Notes under the pieces: generated by a model | The model's database searches: none | What the model saw: only the letters and a program-made list of their open reading frames with translations | Told to the model about the DNA's origin: nothing | Shown: positions 47,469 to 55,726 of the stretch, in pieces | Position numbering within the stretch: the stretch's first letter is position 1 | How the letters are laid out: each line of letters begins with the position of its first letter | Made by a program: the position numbers and the translations under genes | NCBI RefSeq assembly: GCF_016592555.1 | Contig: NZ_AP014546.1 | Span: 2,552,501 to 2,616,500, forward strand | DNA: 64,000 nucleotides | DNA from: Neptunomonas japonica JAMM 1380 | GTDB taxonomy: Bacteria; Pseudomonadota; Gammaproteobacteria; Pseudomonadales; Balneatricaceae | Reading direction: 5' to 3'

Positions 47469-47872
47469 TCAAATTTTCTCATAAGTTCATATACGGCTAA
47501 CAGCCCGTTTAAGAGGCCGTTGGCCTCATAACAGTTATTAGTGGGCCGGCACGAAAAAATGAACTATTTAAAAAGAGGGATTTAACATTATGATTTGAAG
47601 ACATTTTTAGTTTCCTTGTCTTGAAGCACATATCCATTAGTGTTGCCATTGGCCTCATAACATATGCAAAAAGGGCAAACATTGCCACACTATATATAAA
47701 CACAGTCAAATAAATTTTTAACTCAACCTCAGAAGCAACACAAGCATTTGTGTCGTTCTAGTTTATGAGAACAAGCAAAAGTATTACTAACCCAGAAATA
47801 TACTGTATAAAACGCTTATGAATCCGAGGCTGTTAATTCAAACTTAGTTACCGCCATTAATTCTCAGACTTA
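47469..47872. other. Cassette-boundary region: second attC-like palindrome and a repeated motif
   Basis: This 404-bp gap holds an attC-like palindrome at 47495-47541 (arms CTAACAGCCCGTT and, on the other side, AACAGTTATTAG, with an inner GAGGCC/GGCCTC stem). It also holds two copies of GCC[G/A]TTGGCCTCATAAC at 47516-47532 and 47645-47661. A 66-codon minus-strand frame (47509-47709) runs across the palindrome and is probably not a gene. From 47710 to 47872 nothing is recognised. Confidence 0.5.
47495..47541 (-). repeat. Short attC-like palindrome at the cassette head
   Basis: On the minus strand it reads from CTAATAACTGTT to AACGGGCTGTTAGCC, with an inner near-perfect stem ATGAGGCC/GGCCTCTT and a 3-base tip. 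It ends in the GTTAGCC core that starts the neighbouring cassette. It is shorter than usual attC sites, so it may be decayed or a secondary site. Confidence 0.55.
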
Positions 47873-48298
47873 CTAATTATGTGATAATTTTTTACGTACT
47901 TTACGGATAATAGCGCCGAGCAAAGGTACTTTTTCCATAAGTTCTGAGCCATCCCAAAAGTCATGATGTAATATTATTTTGCCGCTTTTATTTGCTTCAA
48001 TCCGGCTCACGCCCTCAAAGCTAAACTCACCGGTAAAACGACTATTGCCGTAAAACGTCCAATAAATAAAGGCGTGTTGCCCCTGTTGTACTAAGCGGTG
48101 TACCTCAAAGCGCACAAGCGACAGGCGCTTGAACATATCGTCCATAATAGCGATAAAATCTGCTTGCGTATGGGTGTGATTAAAAGGGTCTTTAAAGTTA
48201 AAAGCCTCTGCGGTTATATTGCATAGGCTGTTTAGGTTTTCGCTGCTGAGGTTTTCTAACACTTCAACATAGTCGGCTAACCAGTTATCCATATTCAT
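47873..48298 (-). CDS. NTF2-like (SnoaL-type) protein
   Basis: A 141-residue protein with the NTF2/SnoaL-like cone fold pattern (YVEVLENLSSENLNSLCNIT; FKDPFNHTHTQADFIAIMDD; HHDFWDGSELMEKVP). Such proteins bind small molecules; no catalytic role is clear. It is the last gene of the DUF2878-DUF3833-SDR-NTF2 operon, 62 bp after the SDR, a set repeatedly found with RpoE-ChrR systems. The cassette region follows it. Confidence 0.82.
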   Translation of the reverse strand: MNMDNWLADYVEVLENLSSENLNSLCNITAEAFNFKDPFNHTHTQADFIAIMDDMFKRLSLVRFEVHRLVQQGQHAFIYWTFYGNSRFTGEFSFEGVSRIEANKSGKIILHHDFWDGSELMEKVPLLGAIIRKVRKKLSHN

Positions 48299-48360
48299 GC
48301 ACCCTTTTACTTAAACCTTATTACTGCTCAACTGTTTGTAGAAGCTATTGTTTGTATAAG

Positions 48361-49137
48361 CTATGTTTTGACGGTTTTACCTATCAATGCAAAGTACCAA
48401 CGATAAGGTAGTATACGTAGCAATTTTAAAAAATAGACAAAGCGACGCGGGAACGCTATCTCAAAACCAGTGCCTAATAGGCCTTTAAAAATACGCTCAG
48501 CCGCCTCTTCAGGCTCTTGTAGCGCTGGCATTTTAAAATCATTTTTATCGGTCAGCGGTGTACGCACAAACCCAGGGTTAATCACTTGCAATACTACCTT
48601 GCTGTCTTTCAAGTCCAGATAAAGCGCTTCACAAAGGTGAATCAACGCCGCTTTACTCGCACCATAGGCTGCTGCCGTGGGTAAACCACGATACCCTGCA
48701 ACAGATGCCATGATGGCAAGCTGTCCTGAGTTACTTTTTAGCATGCGCTTTAATACAGGATCTAGGCAGTTTATCGTCCCCTGAAGGTTGATATCAAACA
48801 CCCTTTGGCAACGCTGCGCACTAAACTCCTGTGCAGGAAAAGGGTCATGCGTGCCCGCATTTAAAACAACCAGTTCAGGTAAACCTTCGCCCTTATCCCA
48901 GTGCTGCATTAACAGCTCAATCTGGTGTAGGTCTGTTATATCAAGAGGTGTCGGGATTATAGTGCCAGAGTAGCCTTGGCAGCGTTTTTGCAAACTTTCT
49001 AGTTCAGAGGTGGCTCGCGACGATGCATAAACCGTTAATCCTTTCTGTACGAATAAACGAGCCAGTGCTTCACCAATACCTCGGCCTGCCCCCGTCACCC
49101 ATACGCTAGCCCAGGGTAGCGTATTGTTCCTGCTCAT
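48361..49137 (-). CDS. Short-chain dehydrogenase/reductase
   Basis: A 258-residue SDR with cofactor motif VTGAGRGIGEALARLFVQKG and catalytic Tyr-x3-Lys in AAYGASKAALIHL (Ser in IMASVAG). The C terminus has a hydrophobic stretch (VYFLKLLRILPYRWYFALIG), suggesting membrane association. Substrate unknown; within this operon a lipid-related carbonyl or alcohol is plausible. It starts directly before the DUF3833 stop (adjacent genes at 49137/49138). Confidence 0.88.
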   Translation of the reverse strand: MSRNNTLPWASVWVTGAGRGIGEALARLFVQKGLTVYASSRATSELESLQKRCQGYSGTIIPTPLDITDLHQIELLMQHWDKGEGLPELVVLNAGTHDPFPAQEFSAQRCQRVFDINLQGTINCLDPVLKRMLKSNSGQLAIMASVAGYRGLPTAAAYGASKAALIHLCEALYLDLKDSKVVLQVINPGFVRTPLTDKNDFKMPALQEPEEAAERIFKGLLGTGFEIAFPRRFVYFLKLLRILPYRWYFALIGKTVKT

Positions 49138-49716
49138 TTAGTGCCCGCCTTCAATGTTGCAGCCTTTAGTCAAAGGGCGGTGAGCTTGCGAAGACACTTT
49201 ACGGATATACAGTGTTATTTGCCCAACTTCTAAGCCGAACTTGCTCATTTTCGCCCGATTAATCAGGTTGTTTTCATCCACCAAGTACATCCAATCGTTC
49301 AAGCTAATATCCCAATACTTACCCTCGACAGGAACAGATAACACATAAGACCAATTCAGCGCATTACCTGCCACCTTTCCTTTCGCTTCTCCTACCACAT
49401 CACCCGCTGTACCCGTGTAGTTTTTCCCTGATTTATTGAGGTTCCAGCAGCGGTGTTGTATCTCTCCATCAGCAAAGATAAATTGCTCATCCAGTACACC
49501 TTTATCACCGTTCCACTGTCCCAGAATATCCGCTGTAAAGCGCCGGCTTACCTTCCCTTTAAAATCCTGAACAATACCGTAAGCCTCAAGATGACCATTA
49601 AAAAATTCACTAAGATCCAGCTCAGGCTTAACCTCACTGTAATCATCAATATTAGCACTGCAAGCCGCTATAAAAGGAATAGAAACCATAAGAGTCACCT
49701 TTGCCAGAAACGTCAT
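49138..49716 (-). CDS. DUF3833 lipoprotein
   Basis: A 192-residue protein with a signal and lipobox ending FIAAC (Cys19). The body has the DUF3833 pattern LDLSEFFNGHLEAYGIVQDF and WYLDE-like elements (NDWMYLVDENNLINRAKMSK FG, in two runs). The fold is probably lipocalin-like, so a lipid-binding role is possible. Its start lies inside the end of the DUF2878 gene (65-bp overlap) and its stop abuts the SDR gene. Confidence 0.85.
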   Translation of the reverse strand: MTFLAKVTLMVSIPFIAACSANIDDYSEVKPELDLSEFFNGHLEAYGIVQDFKGKVSRRFTADILGQWNGDKGVLDEQFIFADGEIQHRCWNLNKSGKNYTGTAGDVVGEAKGKVAGNALNWSYVLSVPVEGKYWDISLNDWMYLVDENNLINRAKMSKFGLEVGQITLYIRKVSSQAHRPLTKGCNIEGGH

Positions 49717-50254
49717 TAGTTAACACTCCCTCTGAGTTTTTTGCCAAATCGGGATAGCTACTCTTGTCGGAAAGCCACAACAATGCAGGGAATAAAGCAG
49801 CCCATACACTTGCCAAAACAACAACATTAATAACAGGAGAAAGCAGCAGCTCCACCGCACCAAAGTGTGCAGCCGAAAGGTAAGTAAAACTACCGGCAAT
49901 AGCGCCAGCGAATGAAGCGGTAAGATATTTTTGTGAAAAGAAGTTCAAGCTATGTCTAAGGGTTGAGCAAAAGCCAACCCACAGGAGAATTAGCCAAATA
50001 GGCGTAATACCTTGAACCTGCTCAAATTTGAACACACCCAGAAGCGTCAATAAGCAATCAATGCTATAGCCCAACAAAGCGGTGGCCAATACAACCAACA
50101 GCTCAACCAAAGGCTTTGTAATAATCAGAAAATGCAGCACTAACAGCAACAATACCCAAAGCATTGCTTCATTGCCGCTAAAAATACTCAATGCCCAGAT
50201 CAGATTAAAACCCCAAAAATTGATCCAGATTTTCCAAGATAAACCGAACAACAT
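49652..50254 (-). CDS. DUF2878 integral membrane protein
   Basis: About 200 residues with five or six membrane segments and the typical start WKIWINFWGFNLIWALSIF. The ATG at 50254 is chosen because GAGG lies 5 bp upstream; a GTG at 50260 is in frame. It heads the operon DUF2878-DUF3833-SDR-NTF2. Its last 65 bp overlap the DUF3833 gene in another frame, and the C-terminal tail beyond the last membrane segment is polar. Function unknown. Confidence 0.82.
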   Translation of the reverse strand: MLFGLSWKIWINFWGFNLIWALSIFSGNEAMLWVLLLLVLHFLIITKPLVELLVVLATALLGYSIDCLLTLLGVFKFEQVQGITPIWLILLWVGFCSTLRHSLNFFSQKYLTASFAGAIAGSFTYLSAAHFGAVELLLSPVINVVVLASVWAALFPALLWLSDKSSYPDLAKNSEGVLTNDVSGKGDSYGFYSFYSGLQC

Positions 50255-50290
50255 AGACACCTCAAGAGGGTTACCTACACTATGTCATTA

Positions 50291-50318
50291 CATACGGTTG
50301 AGCTCGTAAACTAGATCA
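50291..50318 (-). promoter_or_regulatory. ECF-sigma promoter candidate for the DUF2878-DUF3833-SDR-NTF2 operon
   Basis: On the minus strand TGATCT, 16 bases, then CGTATG, ending 36 bp before the ATG at 50254. Identical boxes and spacing to the site at 34578-34605. Confidence 0.7.
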
Positions 50319-50335
50319 ATCGGGTTAAAATTTCA

Positions 50336-52714
50336 TCAAACGGGCTCAGCTGGCTTATGGTCTACAGAATTAATCCACTCACCTTCTGTAGACTCATCAC
50401 CTTGGCTTATGGCATCAACAACCTCAGAAGCCGATTCAGGAACGGCTTCTACTACGGCAACAGCAACATTCATCGCCTGTTCTGGTGAGGCATCAGACAA
50501 ACGCTGCACGAGCTCTACCGCGTCTTCATAGTCGAGCGGTTTTGCTTCCTGCTCTTCATCTACTTCAATTGCAGGCTCATCTGTCTCGTCAGGCTTACTC
50601 TCATAAAAATTACCCGCCATTTCAGAAGCGACTTCGGCTGCACTGCCTGGCACCGCTTCTACTACAGCCACGGCCATATCTATTGCTTGCTCTGGCGCTA
50701 CTTCTGCAAGCCTTGCCACCAATTCAACCGTGTTGTGATAATCATCGGTTGATTCTTGTGTCCACTCTTGGCTCCACACCTCTTCGCCTTCTTGGTACTC
50801 TACTATCGCTTGGCCAGCTTCTGCTATATCGGGGCTCCCTGCAGCGCTAGCTTCTTCGTCAGTTTCTGCAATATTACTGGCGAGGTACTCTTCAGCCACC
50901 AGAACAGCAGATTCAGGTAGGGCATCAACCATTGCCACAGCAACATCCAATGCTTGCTCTGGGGCCGCTTGCCACAACTCAGACGCAATACTGGCGGCAT
51001 CTTCTTCACTGGTATCATCTTCACGATCCGCTGGACGCACAGCTTCATGTTCTTCAGCCAACACCTGCGCATAATACTCTGCTACTTCAGCTACCGACTC
51101 AGGCGCATACTCAACAGCTACTTTCGCCATCTCGATACGTTGTTCAGGTAAAGCACGGCCAATTTCAGCAGCAACCGAAACTACCTGCTCTGGATACCAT
51201 TCCGCGAGCTTAGAAACAAGTTCATAAGCGAGCTCAGGACGAACCGTTACCACAGCACGCGTCACAGTCAATATCTGATCGGGTACCGCTTCTTTCATCA
51301 CTTCATACAAGCGTAAAACATCGATGCCATGCACAGTAGCAACAGCGGCAGCGACCTCTACACCCAATACCGGATTTGCCATGGCTATCGCACGCGCCAT
51401 TTTTACAGCAGCGGCTGGATCAGTTTCTGCAATGCTCACTGCCGTTTCGGCCTCAGAGCTTAATTCTGGTTGCTGTTCTATATATTCAGTACGTGGATCA
51501 AGCTCAACTGATGCGGTAATAGAGGCGCCTTGCATGACAAAGTGCTCTTGATCTTCTACTGGTAATGCTTCACGAACCGCCATGCGATACATGACAAAGC
51601 CTGCCAGTAGTAATTGTATCAATGCTACAGAGTAGAACAGAGCCGCATTGCCATAATAGTCCATCGCGATAGACGCAGTATAAGGCCCTAACACGCCACC
51701 AATCGAGAAGGCTAATATCATACTTCCCATTGCCGCCACCATTTCACTTTGGCGCAGTTTATCGAACGCTTCTGAAATACTCAGTGGATAGGTACAAGAA
51801 ATAATCCCGCAGGTGATAGCTGTGCCTAAAAACACGGCCCATAAAATATTCTGAGACGCGAGCACCGGAACTGAAAAATCAGCCACGGCTGAAATAAATA
51901 ACAAAATAGCTAACACCGTACGTCGGTCAAACCGGTCTGATAAATACCCCACAGGAAATTGCAATAAAAAGGCGCCCAAAATAGCGGCCCCCACATAAAG
52001 TGACAGTTGAAAATCAACAATGCCGTAGTCTTTAGCAAACACAGGTAACAAGTTAAACGTTGCCGAATAAATCACGCCAGAAACCAAGCAACTAACGACG
52101 CCAAGTGGAGAAACTTTATACAGTGCGAGTAGTGACATCGAGCTGACTTCAGATATCGCCGGCCCACTATTACGGCTTAACACCATAGGAATCACCGCCG
52201 CACAGAGCAATATCCCGCTAAATACGAATAATGTAGAGCCTTCTGGGCTTGCGATGTTCATGAAGAACTGGCCAAAAAACAAGCCACTTAAAACAACAGC
52301 AGTATAGGCAGCTAACACCTTGCCACGTGTTTCTTTGGTGGAGCTTTCACTCAACCAACTTTCCATAGCGGTAAATGCACAGGCATTACAAAAACCGATA
52401 ACAATGCGCATCCCCCCCCAAAGTATGGGGTCTGAGAACAAGCTGCAAATAAGAATGCTAACGGCACTCAGTGAAACGCACCCGGCAAACACACGAATAT
52501 GTGCCGCACGTTTAATCAGGTATTTACTATAGATAGCCCCTAGCAACATGCCGACAAAATACAAAGACAATACCGTACCAATAGTATTGGTATCCATACC
52601 GTCTAACCCCATCCTTACAGGTATCAGGACATTAATCAGGCCGTTACCTAGCAGCAGAATAAAACAGCTGATAAAGAGGGGAATAAGTGACACAAGGGTT
52701 GTTCGCACGTGCAA
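50336..52714 (-). CDS. MFS transporter with a long helical-repeat C-terminal tail
   Basis: A 792-residue protein. Residues about 1-380 form a 12-helix MFS domain (YLSDRFDRRTVLAI between helices 8 and 9), similar to YcaD/sugar-type MFS carriers. Residues about 395-792 are soluble, acidic and repetitive. At least three units share A/SPEQAxxxAVAxVxAxPxSAxxV (about residues 590, 690 and 750), with looser copies before them. Substrate unknown. The ORF begins with TTG; a GTG two codons on, at 52708, fits the upstream GAGAG better. It follows the 86-residue gene by 20 bp. Confidence 0.85.
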   Translation of the reverse strand: MHVRTTLVSLIPLFISCFILLLGNGLINVLIPVRMGLDGMDTNTIGTVLSLYFVGMLLGAIYSKYLIKRAAHIRVFAGCVSLSAVSILICSLFSDPILWGGMRIVIGFCNACAFTAMESWLSESSTKETRGKVLAAYTAVVLSGLFFGQFFMNIASPEGSTLFVFSGILLCAAVIPMVLSRNSGPAISEVSSMSLLALYKVSPLGVVSCLVSGVIYSATFNLLPVFAKDYGIVDFQLSLYVGAAILGAFLLQFPVGYLSDRFDRRTVLAILLFISAVADFSVPVLASQNILWAVFLGTAITCGIISCTYPLSISEAFDKLRQSEMVAAMGSMILAFSIGGVLGPYTASIAMDYYGNAALFYSVALIQLLLAGFVMYRMAVREALPVEDQEHFVMQGASITASVELDPRTEYIEQQPELSSEAETAVSIAETDPAAAVKMARAIAMANPVLGVEVAAAVATVHGIDVLRLYEVMKEAVPDQILTVTRAVVTVRPELAYELVSKLAEWYPEQVVSVAAEIGRALPEQRIEMAKVAVEYAPESVAEVAEYYAQVLAEEHEAVRPADREDDTSEEDAASIASELWQAAPEQALDVAVAMVDALPESAVLVAEEYLASNIAETDEEASAAGSPDIAEAGQAIVEYQEGEEVWSQEWTQESTDDYHNTVELVARLAEVAPEQAIDMAVAVVEAVPGSAAEVASEMAGNFYESKPDETDEPAIEVDEEQEAKPLDYEDAVELVQRLSDASPEQAMNVAVAVVEAVPESASEVVDAISQGDESTEGEWINSVDHKPAEPV

Positions 52715-52734
52715 AGCTCTCTAATCTAAAATAG

Positions 52735-52995
52735 TTACTTAATCACTACAGGCTGCACCAGTATTTGCAGTGCAGCTTTTACTTCGGGCAATAGCAGCAG
52801 CTCTTTCTGCTTTAACTCGCCAATGATTCGGTCAAGCTCAGCCACCGTATCCGCATTACTCTCATTATTATCAATACGCCACTTAAGTGCCACCTGTGCA
52901 CATTGCTCTGGTGTCCAATGGCTCTCAACAGGGATACCAACAGATTGTAATAACTGATAAAAATCATCTTGATCAACCAGCTCAGCAATCATCAT
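52735..52995 (-). CDS. Small acidic protein of unknown function
   Basis: An 86-residue soluble protein, mostly helical (VDQDDFYQLLQSVGIPVESH; ELDRIIGELKQKELLLLPEV). I do not recognise it. It lies 20 bp before the MFS gene on the same strand, likely in one transcript. The pattern DFY-LLxxxGIPVE resembles small nitrogen-fixation-type accessory (NifT/CowN-like) proteins only superficially, so no name is given. Confidence 0.6.
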   Translation of the reverse strand: MMIAELVDQDDFYQLLQSVGIPVESHWTPEQCAQVALKWRIDNNESNADTVAELDRIIGELKQKELLLLPEVKAALQILVQPVVIK

Positions 52996-53036
52996 AAAAA
53001 ATACCTTTTACCGTGTTAAGTTAGGCTTTAATACAT

Positions 53037-53066
53037 AAAAAGCCGGCAAAAATGCCGGCTTTTTTT
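53037..53066. terminator. Intrinsic terminator, bidirectional
   Basis: AGCCGGC and GCCGGCT form a 7-bp GC-rich stem with a 6-base loop, extended by A residues on the left and T residues on the right, so it can act on both strands. It lies 31 bp past the BCCT stop and ends that gene. Confidence 0.88.
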
Positions 53067-53097
53067 GAGATGCAAAATCGTATCAATTACATGCTAA

Positions 53098-54687
53098 TTA
53101 ATACACTTCACTTTTAAGGCCTTTATACAAGCTAACACACATAAATAGCAAGATAATCGTGAACGGTAAGCCGACAGTAATCGCACCCGCTTGCAATGCT
53201 GTTAGTGCTTGAGCACCACCACCGTATAGCAATACGGCAGCAATTAAGCCTTCTAACACAGCCCAAAAAACACGTTGTTGTACTGGAGAATCAACCTTAC
53301 CGCCTGCAGTAATAGAATCAATTACCAATGACCCTGAATCGGAAGAAGTAATAAAGAATACCAATACGAGGATAATTGCCAAGAATGAAGATATTTCAGC
53401 AAGAGGCAAGTTTTCCAGCATATGGAACATGGCTAAAGAGACATCTCCCACACCTTTAGTCAGTTCACCAACATTGTTCTGGATCTGATCAAGAGCGCTT
53501 CCACCGAACGCGGCCATCCACACTGCAGATACGAGTGTTGGTATAAGCAGAACCGCTATCATAAACTCACGTACCGTACGGCCTTTAGAGACACGGGCGA
53601 TAAACATACCAACAAATGGAGACCAAGAAACCCACCAAGCCCAATAGAAAACAGTCCAACCGTGATACCAAGTTTCATCTTCACGACCAACCCAGTTACT
53701 TAATGGAACGATGTTTTCTGCATAACTTGTCAGTACACCAGCAAAATTACCTACAAAGTTACTAAAAGAAGCTGTGACAATCACAAACAGCAACAACATA
53801 GCAGCAATCATCATGTTGATATTACTCAACAGTTTGACACCGCCATCCAGCCCGCGCATTACAGAGAAGATAGTAATCGCCGTTACCACCGCAATAATAA
53901 TTATCTGCACAACAACGGTATTATCAATACCAAATAAAAAGTTAAGACCACCCGCTGCCTGAGATGCGCCCAAGCCAAGTGATGTAGCCAAACCAAAAAT
54001 GGTTGCAAGCACGGCAACAATATCGATTACATTACCAATCGGTCCCCAAACTCTCTCGCCTAGCAAAGGGTAAAAAGCCGAGCGAATAGTTAACGGTAAA
54101 CCTTTGTTATAAGTAAAAAACGCCAGCGCTAAAGCAACAACACCGTAGATTGCCCATGGGTGTAGTCCCCAATGGAACATCGTAGCACCCATAGCTGCAG
54201 AGGCGCCTTCGGGTGTATTAGCAGCAGCGTTAAGTGGTGTACCATACCAGTCAGTATAATAAGCCACTGGCTCAGCAACACTCCAGAACATCAAGCCGAT
54301 ACCCATACCGGCAGCAAACAGCATAGAAAGCCAAGAAATACGGCTAAACTCGGGTTTTGCCGTCGTTCCGCCTAGTCTAATTTTACCAACAGGCAAAAAG
54401 ATCAGCGCTAAACAGAATAGAACAAAGACGTTCCCTCCGATCATAAATAACCAGTCAAAAGTTTCAATTGACCAGGTACGTGCCCCAACCAATGTCTCTT
54501 TTGCTTCAGCCGGAAAAACAATGGCCAAAACGATAAATAACAGAATGATAAATGCGCTGGTTCCAAACACCGGGTTATGGATATCCATACCCATAAACTT
54601 CACATTATCTTGTCCTGCTTTGTAATCAGAGGTGTATTCAGCCCCTTTGTCCGCATATGCTGCGGCACTTCGAGTGCTTTCGTTCAT
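53098..54687 (-). CDS. BCCT-family betaine/carnitine/choline transporter
   Basis: About 529 residues, 12 membrane segments, with the family hallmarks AAGMGIGLMFWSVAEPV, MFHWGLHPWAIYG and VFYWAWWVSWSPFVGMFIAR, including the Trp residues of the betaine-binding box. The start at 54687 is chosen because CGGAG lies 7-11 bp upstream; an ATG 11 codons earlier has no such site. Substrates could be glycine betaine, dimethylglycine, choline or carnitine. The neighbouring dgc block favours glycine betaine or dimethylglycine. Confidence 0.92.
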   Translation of the reverse strand: MNESTRSAAAYADKGAEYTSDYKAGQDNVKFMGMDIHNPVFGTSAFIILLFIVLAIVFPAEAKETLVGARTWSIETFDWLFMIGGNVFVLFCLALIFLPVGKIRLGGTTAKPEFSRISWLSMLFAAGMGIGLMFWSVAEPVAYYTDWYGTPLNAAANTPEGASAAMGATMFHWGLHPWAIYGVVALALAFFTYNKGLPLTIRSAFYPLLGERVWGPIGNVIDIVAVLATIFGLATSLGLGASQAAGGLNFLFGIDNTVVVQIIIIAVVTAITIFSVMRGLDGGVKLLSNINMMIAAMLLLFVIVTASFSNFVGNFAGVLTSYAENIVPLSNWVGREDETWYHGWTVFYWAWWVSWSPFVGMFIARVSKGRTVREFMIAVLLIPTLVSAVWMAAFGGSALDQIQNNVGELTKGVGDVSLAMFHMLENLPLAEISSFLAIILVLVFFITSSDSGSLVIDSITAGGKVDSPVQQRVFWAVLEGLIAAVLLYGGGAQALTALQAGAITVGLPFTIILLFMCVSLYKGLKSEVY

Positions 54688-54876
54688 AGTACTACTCCGC
54701 TTTTTTTTATTATGTGCCATTCAGTAATGACTTTGTGTTCACATCTATCTTACGAAGAGTTCTGGGGCGTAGTGTTGCAATTTACGACAGATCTCAACAT
54801 TGGATTGACGCTTTTTGACAAGGCTCACACATAATATTATAAATTTTGTGAGCAAATATAACGATATAATGACTTT

Positions 54877-54900
54877 TTAGCGACCACAAGTGGCCGCTAA
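54877..54900. terminator. Hairpin after the dgc/etf operon
   Basis: TTAGCG-CCAC and GTGG-CGCTAA form a stem that is fully paired (one G-T) when read on the minus strand, 17 bp past the ETF stop. There is no T run on that side, so termination strength is uncertain. Confidence 0.45.
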
Positions 54901-54916
54901 TTATCAGTAAAGACGA

Positions 54917-55726
54917 TTAACGCAACACGCCTTCTTCCAATAAAAGGTCAAATATAGCCTGTGCTTGTTCTGTTACTGGTTCATCTTTTAAAATCTTTCC
55001 TCCGCTCCCCTGTGGTTTTGCCGTCGCTGCCTTAAAGCGGTCAGCGGCCGTTTTCGCTTTAACAACTTTTAACCGCTTAGGCCGCTTACGTGCGGGTAAC
55101 TCACTCCATTCACTTCGTACACCATCCGTTTCACTACTGGCCTGTTGTTGCTCCATTAGTGCACGACTAGCAGGACCAAATGCGCTTTGGCGAGGTTCTG
55201 CTGCGGCATTATCTACACTGGCAATAAACGGCAAGCGCACTGTCAAGGCACGGCGCTGCCCTCGCGGAAGAGCCTGTAGCACTTCGGCTACACCCTCTTT
55301 AATAGATACAATATTGGCGATACGCGGCACCACGGGCCAGCCCAACTTTTCAGCCAATAAATAAGGTACCATCCCTGAAGACTCACCACTTTCAGCACGC
55401 ACGCCCGTTAAGATAATATCGGGAGCATGCTTGTGTAGATATTCGGTTAAGGGACTAACCGCATCAGCGCTCTCACGTAGCTGTATGACCCTTATAGACT
55501 CCAGCCCCATACCCGCGTAACTGCGCAATGCAGATTGCTGAGAGTCCCCGGCATGCAATACCGTTAAGTTTTGTTTTCCACGGCCCGCTTCAGCCAAAGA
55601 CAAACCCAGCTCAACGGCTCTGCCGTCCTGTTCGGCACGACGGGCACGTCCTGATGTAGGATGCTTACCCACAGAAATTAACGAGACTATTTTTAAATCC
55701 ATCGAGGTATTGGCATCAAGCTGCAT
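54917..55726 (-). CDS. etfB: Electron transfer flavoprotein, beta-type subunit of the dimethylglycine system
   Basis: About 269 residues of the ETF beta fold (KIVSLISVGKHPTSGRARRA; SVKEG-like ISIKEGVAEVLQAL; VRLPFIASVDNAAAEPRQSA). With its partner it accepts electrons from the dgc demethylase for the respiratory chain. The ATG at 55726 is chosen over an earlier one because GAGGGAG precedes it by 6 bp; it overlaps the etfA-type gene by 11 bp. The Lys/Arg-rich stretch at about 175-215 is an addition relative to ordinary EtfB. Confidence 0.87.
   Translation of the reverse strand: MQLDANTSMDLKIVSLISVGKHPTSGRARRAEQDGRAVELGLSLAEAGRGKQNLTVLHAGDSQQSALRSYAGMGLESIRVIQLRESADAVSPLTEYLHKHAPDIILTGVRAESGESSGMVPYLLAEKLGWPVVPRIANIVSIKEGVAEVLQALPRGQRRALTVRLPFIASVDNAAAEPRQSAFGPASRALMEQQQASSETDGVRSEWSELPARKRPKRLKVVKAKTAADRFKAATAKPQGSGGKILKDEPVTEQAQAIFDLLLEEGVLR

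Larger units (their letters stand above)
46387..47499 (-). mobile_element. Integron gene cassette carrying the unknown 316-residue gene
   Basis: The unit runs from a core site GTTAGCC (about 47495-47501) through the 316-residue gene to the attC at 46387-46502. In a free cassette circle the TTAGCC at its head would complete the attC, and it is complementary to that attC's left box GGCTAAC. This self-match is what one expects of a real cassette. No integrase is in the window. Confidence 0.75.

Noticed and set aside
47509..47709. 66-codon minus-strand frame with a hydrophobic start
   Set aside because: It runs straight through the attC-like palindrome and both copies of the 17-bp repeat, and shows no family resemblance; likely chance.
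52735..52995. Possible nitrogen-fixation-type small protein
   Set aside because: Resemblance is a few residues only and no nitrogen-fixation genes are nearby.
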